Shown here: positions 18,112 through 26,639 of the stretch, one piece after another | Layout: each line of letters begins with the position of its first letter | Position numbering within the stretch: position 1 is the first letter of the stretch | Source of the DNA: Methylobacterium iners | GTDB lineage: Bacteria > Pseudomonadota > Alphaproteobacteria > Rhizobiales > Beijerinckiaceae | Reading direction: 5' to 3' | Assembly (NCBI RefSeq): GCF_022179305.1 | Contig: NZ_BPQP01000059.1 | Coordinates: 20,954 to 84,953, forward strand | DNA length: 64,000 nt | Translations under genes and position numbers: made by a program | Notes under the pieces: model-generated | The model's input: the letters and a program-made list of their open reading frames with translations, nothing else | What the model was told of the DNA's origin: nothing | Databases searched by the model: none

Positions 18112-18984
18112 ATGGACCAGCTGATCCAGCACTTGGTGAACACCCTTATCCTCGGCGGCACCTACGCTCTCCTCGGGATCGGGCTGACGCTGATCTTCGG
18201 GATCATGAACGTGGTGAACTTCACCCACGGCGCCCTCTACACCGTCGGCGCCTACGTCATGTATCTCGCGGTCGCGGCACTCGGCCTGAACTTCTTCTTG
18301 GCCTTGCCCGTGGCGATCCTCGGCGGCCTCCTGCTCGGGGCCGCGATCGAGCTGCTGCTGCTGCGGCCGTTCCGGGGCTCGGACATCGACACCACCATGC
18401 TGGTGATGATCGGGGCCGGCATCGTCCTGCAATCGGGCACCCTCTGGATCTTCGGCGGCGTCGCCAAGGCGATCCCCTCGCCCTTCCCGGAGGCCCCGCT
18501 TCAGCTCGGCCCGGTCTCGGTCTCCTGGCTCCGGCTGTTCGTGCTCGGCGCGGCGCTCGCCCTGATCGTCGTCACCTACGCCCTAATCAACCGGACCAAG
18601 CTCGGACTCGCCATGCGTGCCGCCTTCCAGGATGCCGACACCGCGGCGCTGATGGGCGTCAACGTGCGCCTCGTCTACACGGCGACCTTCGCGCTGGGCT
18701 CCTCGCTCGCTGCCGCGGCCGGCGCCCTGCTCGGTCCCGTCTACGTGGTGTTCCCGCAGATGGGGGGCCTCGCCGAGTTGAAGGCCTTCGCCATCGTCAT
18801 CCTCGGCGGACTCGGCAACCTGAAGGGGGCGGCCATCGGCGGCTTCATCCTGGCGCTCGCCGAGGAACTCGGTGCCGGCTACGTCTCCTCCGGCTACCGC
18901 GACGCGATGGGGTTCCTGATCATCATCGCGGTGCTGCTCTACAAGCCGACCGGCCTGTTCGCGAAGGCAGAGCGCATCGGATGA
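18112..18984 (+). CDS. livH: Branched-chain-type ABC transporter permease LivH
   Basis: 290-residue inner-membrane permease with about eight hydrophobic segments. Shows TLIFGIMNVVNFTHGALYTV (the LivH NxxHG-type motif), the RTKLGLAMRAAFQD cytoplasmic loop and the C-terminal VILGGLGNLKGAAIGG loop. The ATG at 18112 was chosen over an upstream TTG; a purine-rich AGCGGAAGGG precedes it. It overlaps livM by ATGA. Confidence 0.92.
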   Translation: MDQLIQHLVNTLILGGTYALLGIGLTLIFGIMNVVNFTHGALYTVGAYVMYLAVAALGLNFFLALPVAILGGLLLGAAIELLLLRPFRGSDIDTTMLVMIGAGIVLQSGTLWIFGGVAKAIPSPFPEAPLQLGPVSVSWLRLFVLGAALALIVVTYALINRTKLGLAMRAAFQDADTAALMGVNVRLVYTATFALGSSLAAAAGALLGPVYVVFPQMGGLAELKAFAIVILGGLGNLKGAAIGGFILALAEELGAGYVSSGYRDAMGFLIIIAVLLYKPTGLFAKAERIG

Positions 18985-20018
18985 GCCGCCTCCTCCCCCT
19001 CGCGCTCCTGACCTCGCTCGTCGCCCTGCCGTTGGCACTGGGGTCGAACCCCTATCTCCTCAACGCGCTGATCACGACGGGCATCCTGACCATCGCGGCC
19101 ATGAGCCTGAACCTGCTGCTCGGCTTCACCGGACAGCTCAGCCTCGGCCACATCGCCTTCTTCGGCATCGGCGCCTATGTCAGCGCCCTGACGAGCCTCG
19201 GCTTCGACGTCGAGATCGGCTTCGGCACCCGCATCGTGCACGAGCCCTGGCCGGCGGCGGTTGGATTCCTGCTCGCGATCCTGGCGGCGGGCGCCTGCGG
19301 CTACCTGATCGGGCGCCTCTCCTTCCGGGTGCGGGGCGCCTATTTCGTGATCGTCACGGTCTCCTTCGCCGAGGTCGTCCGGCTCGTCGCCCTCAACTGG
19401 GTGGAACTGACGCAAGGACCGCTGGCGCTGACGAACATCCCCGTGATCGCCTTGGGCGCTCCCGGCCTCGGCAGCTGGACGCTCAAGACCAAGCTGCAGA
19501 ACTACTACCTCGTCCTCGCCGTCGGCACGCTCTGCTACGTCATCATCGCGCGCCTCGTCGGCTCCCGCTTCGGCCGCGCCATGCGGGGCCTCAAGGAGAA
19601 CGAGTCCCTCGCCCTCTCGGTCGGGATCAACGCCGCCCGCACGCTCACGGTCGCGACGGTGATCTCGGCCGCGATGGCGGGCGCGGCGGGCAGCCTCTAC
19701 GCGCATTACCTGCGCATCATCGATCCCGACGTGTTCCAGTTCGCCACGACCGTCACCATCGTGATCATGGTGGTGGCGGGCGGCAAGGGCACGCTGATGG
19801 GGCCCGTCGTCGGCGGCCTGATCTTTGGTCTGCTGCCGGTCGTGCTCCGCCCGGTGATGGCGCCGGAGGCCCAATGGATGATCTACGGGATCGTGCTGAT
19901 CGCGATCCTGTTCGTGATGCCGAAAGGCATCGTGCCGGGGATCGCGGGGCTCTTCGCCCGCCTCCGGGCGGCCAGGGCCGTTCCCGTTCTCGAAGCCAGC
20001 CCGGCGGTGCCGCGATGA
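18981..20018 (+). CDS. livM: Branched-chain-type ABC transporter permease LivM
   Basis: 345-residue partner permease. Contains MSLNLLLGFTGQLSLGHIAF, RVRGAYFVIVTVSFAEVVRL, and the VVAGGKGTLMGPVVGGLIFG loop typical of LivM, with about ten membrane segments. It overlaps livH and livG by four bases each, consistent with one transcript and coupled translation. Confidence 0.92.
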   Translation: MSRLLPLALLTSLVALPLALGSNPYLLNALITTGILTIAAMSLNLLLGFTGQLSLGHIAFFGIGAYVSALTSLGFDVEIGFGTRIVHEPWPAAVGFLLAILAAGACGYLIGRLSFRVRGAYFVIVTVSFAEVVRLVALNWVELTQGPLALTNIPVIALGAPGLGSWTLKTKLQNYYLVLAVGTLCYVIIARLVGSRFGRAMRGLKENESLALSVGINAARTLTVATVISAAMAGAAGSLYAHYLRIIDPDVFQFATTVTIVIMVVAGGKGTLMGPVVGGLIFGLLPVVLRPVMAPEAQWMIYGIVLIAILFVMPKGIVPGIAGLFARLRAARAVPVLEASPAVPR

Positions 20019-20830
20019 GCGCGATCCTCTCGGTCGAGCAGGTCGGCGTCCGCTTCGGCGGACTCGTCGCCATCGCCGACCTGCATTTCGACGTCCGCGA
20101 GGGCGAGATCGTGAGCCTGATCGGCCCGAACGGCGCGGGCAAGACCACTGCCTTCAACGTGATGACCGGCTTCCTGAAACCGAGCCAGGGCGAGGTCCGC
20201 TTCCGGGGCACCGGATTGACGGATCTTCAGCCGCACGAGATCACCCGGCTCGGCCTCGCCCGGACCTTCCAGCGCACCAGCGTCTTCCCCGACGATACCG
20301 TCTTCGACAACGTCATGATCGGACTGCACCGGCAGGGCGCGCAGTCGAGGCGCGCCCCCCTCCTCGACGCGCTGATCGGCCGTGCCGGCGCGAGCGAGCG
20401 GCGCCTGCGCGCCCGTGCGGAGGCGCTCCTCGACTGGGTCGGGCTCTCGGAGCGCGCGGGGGAGAAGGCCGGCGCGCTGGCCTATGGCGAGCAGCGCCTC
20501 GTCGGCGTGGCCCTGGCGCTCGCGACCGAGCCCGCGATGCTCCTCCTCGACGAGCCGGTCTCGGGCATGAACGCCTCCGAGACGCAGGTCTTCGTGTCGC
20601 TGATCCGCCAGATCCGCGAACGCGGGATCACCGTCCTGCTCGTCGAGCACGACATGCCGATGGTCATGGAGGTCTCCGACCGCATCCTCGTCCTCAATTA
20701 CGGCCGGCTGATCGCGGAGGGACCGCCGGACAGGATCCGCAGCGATCCGGCGGTGATCGAGGCCTATCTCGGCCAGGGCAAAGCCGCCCGGCAGGCCGCC
20801 GCCGAGGTGCAGGAACCAGCTCATGCTTGA
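20015..20830 (+). CDS. livG: Branched-chain-type ABC transporter ATP-binding protein LivG
   Basis: 271-residue ATPase. Walker A GPNGAGKTT, Q-loop LARTFQRTSVFPDDTV, signature LAYGEQRLVGVALALA, Walker B AMLLLDEPVSGMNASET, H-loop LLVEHDM. The LAYGEQR signature and the C-terminal YLGQGK end are LivG-type. It overlaps livF by eight bases. Confidence 0.92.
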   Translation: MSAILSVEQVGVRFGGLVAIADLHFDVREGEIVSLIGPNGAGKTTAFNVMTGFLKPSQGEVRFRGTGLTDLQPHEITRLGLARTFQRTSVFPDDTVFDNVMIGLHRQGAQSRRAPLLDALIGRAGASERRLRARAEALLDWVGLSERAGEKAGALAYGEQRLVGVALALATEPAMLLLDEPVSGMNASETQVFVSLIRQIRERGITVLLVEHDMPMVMEVSDRILVLNYGRLIAEGPPDRIRSDPAVIEAYLGQGKAARQAAAEVQEPAHA

Positions 20831-21527
20831 GATCCGCGACCTCGTCTGCGGCTACGGCCACGTCACCGCCCTCAAGGGCCTCACCCTCTCGGTGCGCGAG
20901 GGCCAGCTCGTCGCCCTCGTCGGCGCGAACGGCGCCGGCAAGTCCACGACGCTGCGGGCGATCTCAGGCCTGGTGCCGGCCCGCTCCGGGGAGATCCGGC
21001 TGAACGGCCGCGACATCGCGGGTTCCGAGCCCCGACGCATCCTGGCCGAGGGCATCGCCCATTGCCCGGAGGGCCGGCGCGTCTTCCCGCAGATGAGTGT
21101 CGCGGAAAACCTCGCCATGGGCGCGTATCTGCGCCGCGACCGCGCCGGCATCGCGGCGGATCTCGACCGCGTCTACGGCGAGTTTCCGCGGCTTGGCGAG
21201 CGCCGGGCCCAGGCCGCCGGTACGCTCTCGGGCGGGGAGCAGCAGATGCTGGCGATCGGCCGCGCCCTGATGGCACGTCCGAAGCTCGTGCTCTTCGACG
21301 AGCCGTCCCTGGGGCTTGCCCCCAACATCGTCGAGCGGATGTTCGCGGTGATCCGGTCGATCTGCGACGCGGGCACCACCGTTCTCCTGGTCGAGCAGAA
21401 CGCCTTCGCGGCGCTCGAGCTGTGCGACCACGCCTATCTCATCGAGACCGGCCGCATCGTGCTCGAGGGCAGCGGCCAGGCCCTCATCGCCGATCCTCAT
21501 GTGCGGCAAGCCTATCTCGGTGGCTGA
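20823..21527 (+). CDS. livF: Branched-chain-type ABC transporter ATP-binding protein LivF
   Basis: 234-residue ATPase. Walker A GANGAGKSTTLRAISG, the CPEGRRVFPQMSVAENL Q-loop region, signature LSGGEQQMLAIGRALM, Walker B LVLFDEPSLGLAPNIVE, H-loop LLVEQNAFAAL. This is the last transport gene of the run; the Rieske protein gene begins inside its 3' end. Confidence 0.92.
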   Translation: MLEIRDLVCGYGHVTALKGLTLSVREGQLVALVGANGAGKSTTLRAISGLVPARSGEIRLNGRDIAGSEPRRILAEGIAHCPEGRRVFPQMSVAENLAMGAYLRRDRAGIAADLDRVYGEFPRLGERRAQAAGTLSGGEQQMLAIGRALMARPKLVLFDEPSLGLAPNIVERMFAVIRSICDAGTTVLLVEQNAFAALELCDHAYLIETGRIVLEGSGQALIADPHVRQAYLGG

Positions 21528-21867
21528 GGCGGACCGGCCGGCCTGGATCTACCTCGGACCTGCCGACCTCCTCGGCGAGCGCGATGTGCTGCCGATCGTC
21601 GTAGGCCGTCAGCAGCTCATCCTTCTGCGGGACGGCGGGCGCATCTCCGCCGCGGAGCGGGCCTGTCCGCACGAGGGCGCCGACCTCTCGCTCGGACGGT
21701 GTGCCGCAGGACGGCTGTTCTGCCCGCGGCACCTCGCGTCCTTCGACCTTCGGGATGGATCCGTCTCACCGGGTTGGCGGTTTCGCAGCCTCCGCCTCTT
21801 CCCCGTCGTATCGACTCCTGATGGGCTTTGGCTCGAGATGGACGAGGACCTGCTTCTCATGAAGTGA
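21499..21867 (+). CDS. Small Rieske [2Fe-2S] protein
   Basis: About 122 residues. The cluster motif is complete: C56-P-H58, then C75-P-R-H78, with 16 residues between, as in Rieske ferredoxins. No oxygenase catalytic domain follows and there is no membrane anchor, so it is a free Rieske-type electron carrier. The ATG at 21499 overlaps livF by 29 bases; a GTG at 21520, inside the livF stop region, is an equally good start and would give 115 residues. It could deliver electrons to or from the molybdenum hydroxylase, or serve a ring-hydroxylating oxygenase encoded elsewhere. That it sits in this operon is seen; its partner is inference. Confidence 0.85.
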   Translation: MCGKPISVAEADRPAWIYLGPADLLGERDVLPIVVGRQQLILLRDGGRISAAERACPHEGADLSLGRCAAGRLFCPRHLASFDLRDGSVSPGWRFRSLRLFPVVSTPDGLWLEMDEDLLLMK

Positions 21868-22082
21868 ACGAAGACTGCCGATGGCGCCGCCGTATGGCCG
21901 ACCGGCTCCATGTCGAGGCCATGCGTTGGAGCGGACCCTTGGCTACCCAGGTGAGGCCTTCCCTGGCGTCGCGCTGCCAGGCGCCACCGTGAAGGGAGGC
22001 GAGAAAGGCGGGCCCCCGAGAGACCGCAGCGCGAGAGAGATCCGTCCGCTTCCGCGGTCGAGGTCACCCGGCATCGCCTTCC

Positions 22083-22988
22083 TCAGGCATTGTCGCCCGT
22101 GCCGAGATACCAGTCGAGCAGCTCGGACCCCTGCATGACGACAACGTCGTCCCGCGCCGTGACGGCATCGAGCAGCCGCTCCAGGAGGCCGATCCGGTGC
22201 GGCACCCCCGTGATGTAGGGGTGGATCGCAAAACCCATCACCTTCGCACCCCCGAGCGGCCCATCGCTCCCGGCCTCCGCGACGAGGCGGTCGAGGTTCG
22301 ACAGCGCCCGCTCGACGAACTCGTCGGCGCGGTGGTGCTGGATGGCGAGCAGGGGAATGTCGTTCAGCTCGACCGAGTAGGGCAAGGCGATGAGCGGGCC
22401 GTGCCGCGTGGCGACACGGCACGGCCGATCGTCCACGACGAAGTCGCCGAGATATTCGATCCCTGCCGCCTTGAGGTGATCGGGCGTATCGAGGGTCTCG
22501 GTCAGTCCAGGACCCAACCACCCGCGCGGCGGGGCCCCGGTGAACCGGGTGATCGTCGCGATCGATCGGGCGATCATGTCGGGCTCGTCCGCGATGCGCT
22601 GCGTCGGAACCTGATGGAAGCCGTGGGCCATGAACTCCCAGCCGGCCGCGTGCGCCGCCTCGGCCACCCGCGGGTAGGCTTCGCAGACGGAGGCGTTGAT
22701 CGAGAGCGTCGGGCGAAGGCCGCGCTCCGCGAAGGCCGCCAGCAGGCGCCAGAAGCCGACGCGCATGCCGTACTCGTGCCATGCCCAGTTCGGGAGGTCT
22801 GGCAGAAGCGGCGCGGCCGTCGGCGGAACCAGGATCTGGCGCGGCATCGGATGGTCGATCAGCCAGTGCTCGATATTGACCACGGGCCAGAGCGCCACCC
22901 GCTTGCCTCCAGGCAGTGCGAGCGGCGGCCGGTCGATCGCCGCCCGGTAGGCCAGACGGTTCTCAGGTCGGCGCGGATCGTCCGTCAC
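22083..22988 (-). CDS. Polysaccharide deacetylase family protein, PuuE-like
   Basis: 301 residues from a GTG at 22988. NodB-type fold of the PuuE (metal-independent allantoinase) subgroup: FWRLLAAFAERGLRPTLSINA, AYPRVAEAAHAAGWEFMAHG with FHQVPTQ, the GWLGPGLTETLDTPDHL segment, and the C-terminal GFAIHPYITGVPHRIGLLE. The family includes amide-ring hydrolases, so an N-acyl or cyclic ureide substrate is plausible, rather than a polysaccharide. It follows the NitT-type ATPase gene by nine bases and is therefore the last gene of that operon, linking the importer to a hydrolase. Confidence 0.85.
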   Translation of the reverse strand: MTDDPRRPENRLAYRAAIDRPPLALPGGKRVALWPVVNIEHWLIDHPMPRQILVPPTAAPLLPDLPNWAWHEYGMRVGFWRLLAAFAERGLRPTLSINASVCEAYPRVAEAAHAAGWEFMAHGFHQVPTQRIADEPDMIARSIATITRFTGAPPRGWLGPGLTETLDTPDHLKAAGIEYLGDFVVDDRPCRVATRHGPLIALPYSVELNDIPLLAIQHHRADEFVERALSNLDRLVAEAGSDGPLGGAKVMGFAIHPYITGVPHRIGLLERLLDAVTARDDVVVMQGSELLDWYLGTGDNA

Positions 22989-22997
22989 GCCCGACCC

Positions 22998-23777
22998 TCA
23001 GGCGGCTTTCGGGGCGTGATGGCTGTGGAGCTGTGCCGAGAGCATCCGCCGCACGTCGTTGAAGGCGGGGCTCGACACGTCGCGGCGCCGCGGCAGGTCG
23101 ATCTCGTGGATGGATTCGATGCGCCCAGGCCCGGGCGACATCATCACCACGCGATCGGCGAGGAAGATCGCCTCCTCGATCGCGTGGGTGACGAAGAGCA
23201 CGGTCAGCCCGGTGCGGGACCAGAGATCCAGGAGCTCGTCCTGCAGCCGCTCGCGTGTCATGGCGTCGAGGGCACCGAAGGGCTCATCCATGAGCACCAC
23301 CTCGGCGTCGTTGGCGAGCACGCGGGCAATGGCCACGCGCTGCTTCATGCCGCCCGAGAGCTGGTGCGGGTAGGCGTCGGCGAAGCGCTGCAGCCCGACG
23401 AGGTCGATGTAGCGGCCGACGGTCTCCCGCACCTCGGCGACCGGTCGGCCGCGGGACTTCGGTCCAAAGCCGATGTTGTCGCGCACGGTGAGCCACGGGA
23501 ACAGGCCGTAATCCTGGAAGACCATGCCGCGCGTCGGACCGGGGCCGGAGATTGGCGTGTTCCACATCAAGGCCTGTCCGGCGCTTGCCGCCTCGAAGCC
23601 CGCGACGATGCGCAGAAGCGTCGACTTCCCGCAGCCGGAGGCCCCCAGCAGGCAGACGAACTCGCCGCGCCTGACCTGAAGGTTCGCGCCGCGCAGCGCC
23701 TCGATGCTGCGCCCTTGCGCCACGTAGGTCTTCGCGACGTTGCGCAGATCGAGGATCGGGACGGTCGGATCAGCCAT
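22998..23777 (-). CDS. ABC transporter ATP-binding protein, nitrate/sulfonate/taurine type
   Basis: 259-residue ATPase of the SsuB/TauB/NrtD class. Walker A GASGCGKSTLLRIVAGFE, signature LSGGMKQRVAIARVLA, Walker B VVLMDEPFGALDAMTRE, H-loop FVTHAIEEAIFL. It overlaps the permease gene by eight bases and precedes the PuuE-like deacetylase by nine. The cargo is probably a small organic nitrogen compound given that neighbour; the family name alone does not establish nitrate or sulfonate. Confidence 0.9.
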   Translation of the reverse strand: MADPTVPILDLRNVAKTYVAQGRSIEALRGANLQVRRGEFVCLLGASGCGKSTLLRIVAGFEAASAGQALMWNTPISGPGPTRGMVFQDYGLFPWLTVRDNIGFGPKSRGRPVAEVRETVGRYIDLVGLQRFADAYPHQLSGGMKQRVAIARVLANDAEVVLMDEPFGALDAMTRERLQDELLDLWSRTGLTVLFVTHAIEEAIFLADRVVMMSPGPGRIESIHEIDLPRRRDVSSPAFNDVRRMLSAQLHSHHAPKAA

Positions 23778-24633
23778 GGGTCGGGCTCCAGGCCAGGAGG
23801 CGGCGACCGACCTGCATGACGATCCAGTCGGAGACGAAGCCGGCGATGCCGATCACGACCATGCCGCAGATCACGATCTCGGTGCGCGAGAGCTGGCGCG
23901 CCTCCATGATGATGGCGCCCAAACCCGTCTGAACGCCGGTCATTTCGCCGACCACGATCACGACCCAGGCGAAGCCGAGTCCGAGCCGCAGGCCCGTGAA
24001 GATGGAGGGGAGCGCTGCGGGCAGCACGACCCGAGCGAACTGGGCAGGCCCCGTGCAGCCCAGCATCGCCGCGGCCTCGAACAGGCGCGGCTCGACGGAT
24101 CGTACCCCGAAGATCGTGTTGACGAGGATTGGATAGAAGGCGCCCAGGAAGACGAGGAAGTAGGCGGAGCGCGGTCCCAGCCCGAACAGGATCATCGCGA
24201 GCGGCAGCCAGGCCGTCACCGGGATCGGCCGCAGGATCTGGAAGGTCGGGTCCAGCAGCGCCCGGATCAGGGGGATGCGGCCGATCAGCAGACCGAGCGG
24301 CAGCGCCGCCGCCGCGGCCAGCGCGAAGCCGCCATAGACACGGCTGAGCGAGGCGAGGAGATGCACGCCCAGCGTTCCGCTGAAGGCGTCGTCGTTGATG
24401 CCGCCGAAGGCAAGGTCCTGAAGCTGCGTCCAGACGGCAGCGGGTGCCGGGATCAGGCTGTAGGGCCGGTCCGCGGTGGCAAGGTGCCAGACGAGGGCAA
24501 GGCCGAGGGGAATAGCAAGCGCAAGGCCCGCTCGGCGCAGGGCCGAGAGCGACACACTGTTCCTTCGTGCAACAGGCTCGGCCGCGGGCAGGCTTGCCGC
24601 TGCAAGAGCGCCCGCCTCGGTCGCGTTGCTCAC
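23770..24633 (-). CDS. ABC transporter permease, nitrate/sulfonate/taurine type
   Basis: 287 residues from a GTG at 24633 that overlaps the upstream binding-protein stop (GTGA). Six or so membrane segments with the BPD_transp_1 EAA loop (AAAMLGCTGPAQFARVVLP, then ALPSIFTGLRLGLGFAW). The longer frame reaching 25377 is a shadow within the binding protein. The first about 25 residues are Ala-rich and cytoplasmic. Confidence 0.9.
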   Translation of the reverse strand: MSNATEAGALAAASLPAAEPVARRNSVSLSALRRAGLALAIPLGLALVWHLATADRPYSLIPAPAAVWTQLQDLAFGGINDDAFSGTLGVHLLASLSRVYGGFALAAAAALPLGLLIGRIPLIRALLDPTFQILRPIPVTAWLPLAMILFGLGPRSAYFLVFLGAFYPILVNTIFGVRSVEPRLFEAAAMLGCTGPAQFARVVLPAALPSIFTGLRLGLGFAWVVIVVGEMTGVQTGLGAIIMEARQLSRTEIVICGMVVIGIAGFVSDWIVMQVGRRLLAWSPTHG

Positions 24634-25577
24634 GCGTCCCTCATCGCATCGACGAAGCGGGTGTCGATGAAGCCCGGCTCCGGCAGGCGCTTGATCTGCT
24701 TCAGGGCCAGCATGTGTTCGGCATAGGCCTTGGCCTGGCGCACTTCGTCCGGTCCGAGCTTCCACTTCAACTCGACGTTGGGCGCGGAGAGTTCTAGCGC
24801 CTCGCGCTTCTGCCCGAGCTTGGACACAGCCATGGCGATCATCGCCTCGCGGTCCTTGCCCGCGAAATCCGAAGCCTTGCGGTGGATCTCGAGCATGGTG
24901 CGCACCACCTCGGGCCGCTGCGCGAGCGTGTCGCGGTGCGCGCCGAAGACCATGTTCAGCGCGCCCATCTCGGTCGCGTAGGGGTATTCGACGAGTTGGC
25001 CGACGCCCGTCGAGAGGCTGACGCCGGGACCGGGCTCGGCGCCGACATAGGCGTCGATGTCGCCGCGGGCCAGGGCAATGTGCATCTCGGAGAAGGAGAT
25101 GCGGACCGGCGTGATGTCGCGGACGCTGAGCCCTTCCATGCGCATGCGCTCGAGCGCGAAGACCTCCTGCGTGCTGCCCGGCCAGATCGCCACGCGCTTG
25201 CCCTTGAGATCCTTGATCGCGCGGATCTCCGAATCCCTCTTGGAGATGATCGCCATGCCGCGGTTGCAGGTGGAGGCGATCACCACGATCGGTTCTCCGG
25301 CCGCTGCGCCAAGGGTCGCCGCCGCGATGCCGAACGTCCCGAAATCCACCGACCTGGTCACGACGGCGTTCTTGCACTCGGTCGGGCTCTCGAAGGGCAC
25401 GACCTCGACCTGGACGCCCTCGGGCGTGAAGCGCTCGTAGAAGTAGGGGGCGATCGAGTGGATCAGCTTCAGCGATCCCATGCGGATCACCGTCCGCGCG
25501 GCCTTGGCGCGACCGACGAGGGGCGCGGAGACGAGGCCTGCTCCGAGGCCAGCGAGAAGCGTGCGGCGGTGAATCAT
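24630..25577 (-). CDS. ABC transporter substrate-binding protein, NitT/SsuA type
   Basis: 315-residue periplasmic protein. The start MIHRRTLLAGLGAGLVSAPL carries an RR-x-L-L twin-arginine-like motif. The NMT1/SsuA fold follows: VIRMGSLKLIHSIAPYFYE, SVDFGTFGIAAATLGAA, IKDLKGKRVAIWPGSTQE. It is the first gene of a four-gene operon (binding protein, permease, ATPase, deacetylase), divergent from the LysR gene with 134 bases between the two starts. Confidence 0.9.
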   Translation of the reverse strand: MIHRRTLLAGLGAGLVSAPLVGRAKAARTVIRMGSLKLIHSIAPYFYERFTPEGVQVEVVPFESPTECKNAVVTRSVDFGTFGIAAATLGAAAGEPIVVIASTCNRGMAIISKRDSEIRAIKDLKGKRVAIWPGSTQEVFALERMRMEGLSVRDITPVRISFSEMHIALARGDIDAYVGAEPGPGVSLSTGVGQLVEYPYATEMGALNMVFGAHRDTLAQRPEVVRTMLEIHRKASDFAGKDREAMIAMAVSKLGQKREALELSAPNVELKWKLGPDEVRQAKAYAEHMLALKQIKRLPEPGFIDTRFVDAMRDA

Positions 25578-25658
25578 GGGGCGGCCTCGTCGAAGTTCGG
25601 ACCCATGAACGCTACTCAGCTCGCCTGTTGCGAGCGAGTGCTAGTTTTCGAAGGGCTC

Positions 25659-25675
25659 GTTGCATTTTCGGCAAC
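25659..25675. promoter_or_regulatory. Candidate LysR box in divergent promoter
   Basis: GTTGC-N7-GCAAC, a perfect interrupted dyad containing T-N11-A spacing, the usual LysR-regulator binding pattern. It lies 36 bases before the lysR start and 82 bases from the divergent importer gene. Confidence 0.5.
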
Positions 25676-25711
25676 ACCGATGCAGCCTCGCGCAACACAG
25701 GAGCTTGAGCC

Positions 25712-26623
25712 GTGAAGCACCTACGCACGCTCAGCTACGTGGCCGAGATCGCACGCAGCGGTTCGATCCGCCGTGCGGCCGAGCGGCTCAATATCGCGCC
25801 TTCAGCCCTGACGCGGCAGGTTCAGGACATCGAGTACGAGCTCGGCACGCCGGTCTTCGAGCGACTGGCGCAGGGGATGCGCCTCAACGCGGCGGGCGAG
25901 TTGCTGGTCCGTCACATCCGGGACCAGGTCGCTGACTTGGAGCGGGTCCGCTCGCAGATCGCCGACCTGTCGGGTGTGCGTCGCGGCCACGTCGCCCTGG
26001 CCTGCAGCCAGGCCTTCGTCACGCGGGTGGTGCCGGAGGAGGTGGAGGCCTACCGCGCCCGGTTCCCGCAGGTCGGCTTCACGGTGCAGGTCCGTGACCA
26101 CATCCAGGCGGTGGCCGCGGTCGTCGCCTTCGAGGCGGATCTCGCCCTGATCATCCAGCCTCCGCCCTCCGCCGAGCTTCACCTCCTATATTCCTGCCGG
26201 CAGCAGCTTCGCGCGCTGATGCGGGCCGAACATCCCCTCGCGAAATCCGACGGTCCCGTGCGACTGCGCGACTGCCTTGCCCATCCCATGGCGCTTCCCG
26301 ACCGGTCGCTCGCCATTCGCCTTCACCTGGATCAGGCGTTGGCCCGACGGGGCGTTGAACTGAAATGCGCCGTAGAGTCCGGCTCGCTCGAGTTCCTGCG
26401 CAATCTCGCCCTGCGCGAGGACGTCGTAAGTCTGCAGATCCCCAACGGCATTCCCGACGATCCTCGCCTGCGGAGCAGGCCCATCGACGATCGCGATCTG
26501 GAGCCGATGACCGTGGTCCTGGCGCAGTTGCAGGGTCGGATGCTGTCCGTGGCCGCCGCCAAGTTCGCCGACCAGCTCGCCGCCAGCCTGCATCGACGCA
26601 TGCAGTCCTCCGTGACGGATTGA
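25712..26623 (+). CDS. LysR family transcriptional regulator
   Basis: 303 residues from a GTG at 25712. N-terminal HTH (KHLRTLSYVAEIARSGSIRR, AERLNIAPSALTRQVQDIE), linker helix, then a LysR_substrate domain starting VRRGHVALACSQAFVTRVVP. It is divergent from the NitT-type importer/deacetylase operon and probably its regulator; LysR proteins usually activate the divergent operon when ligand binds. The 3' end abuts an Rhs remnant on the opposite strand. Confidence 0.92.
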   Translation: MKHLRTLSYVAEIARSGSIRRAAERLNIAPSALTRQVQDIEYELGTPVFERLAQGMRLNAAGELLVRHIRDQVADLERVRSQIADLSGVRRGHVALACSQAFVTRVVPEEVEAYRARFPQVGFTVQVRDHIQAVAAVVAFEADLALIIQPPPSAELHLLYSCRQQLRALMRAEHPLAKSDGPVRLRDCLAHPMALPDRSLAIRLHLDQALARRGVELKCAVESGSLEFLRNLALREDVVSLQIPNGIPDDPRLRSRPIDDRDLEPMTVVLAQLQGRMLSVAAAKFADQLAASLHRRMQSSVTD

Positions 26624-26639
26624 GCCATCGTGTGTTGAT

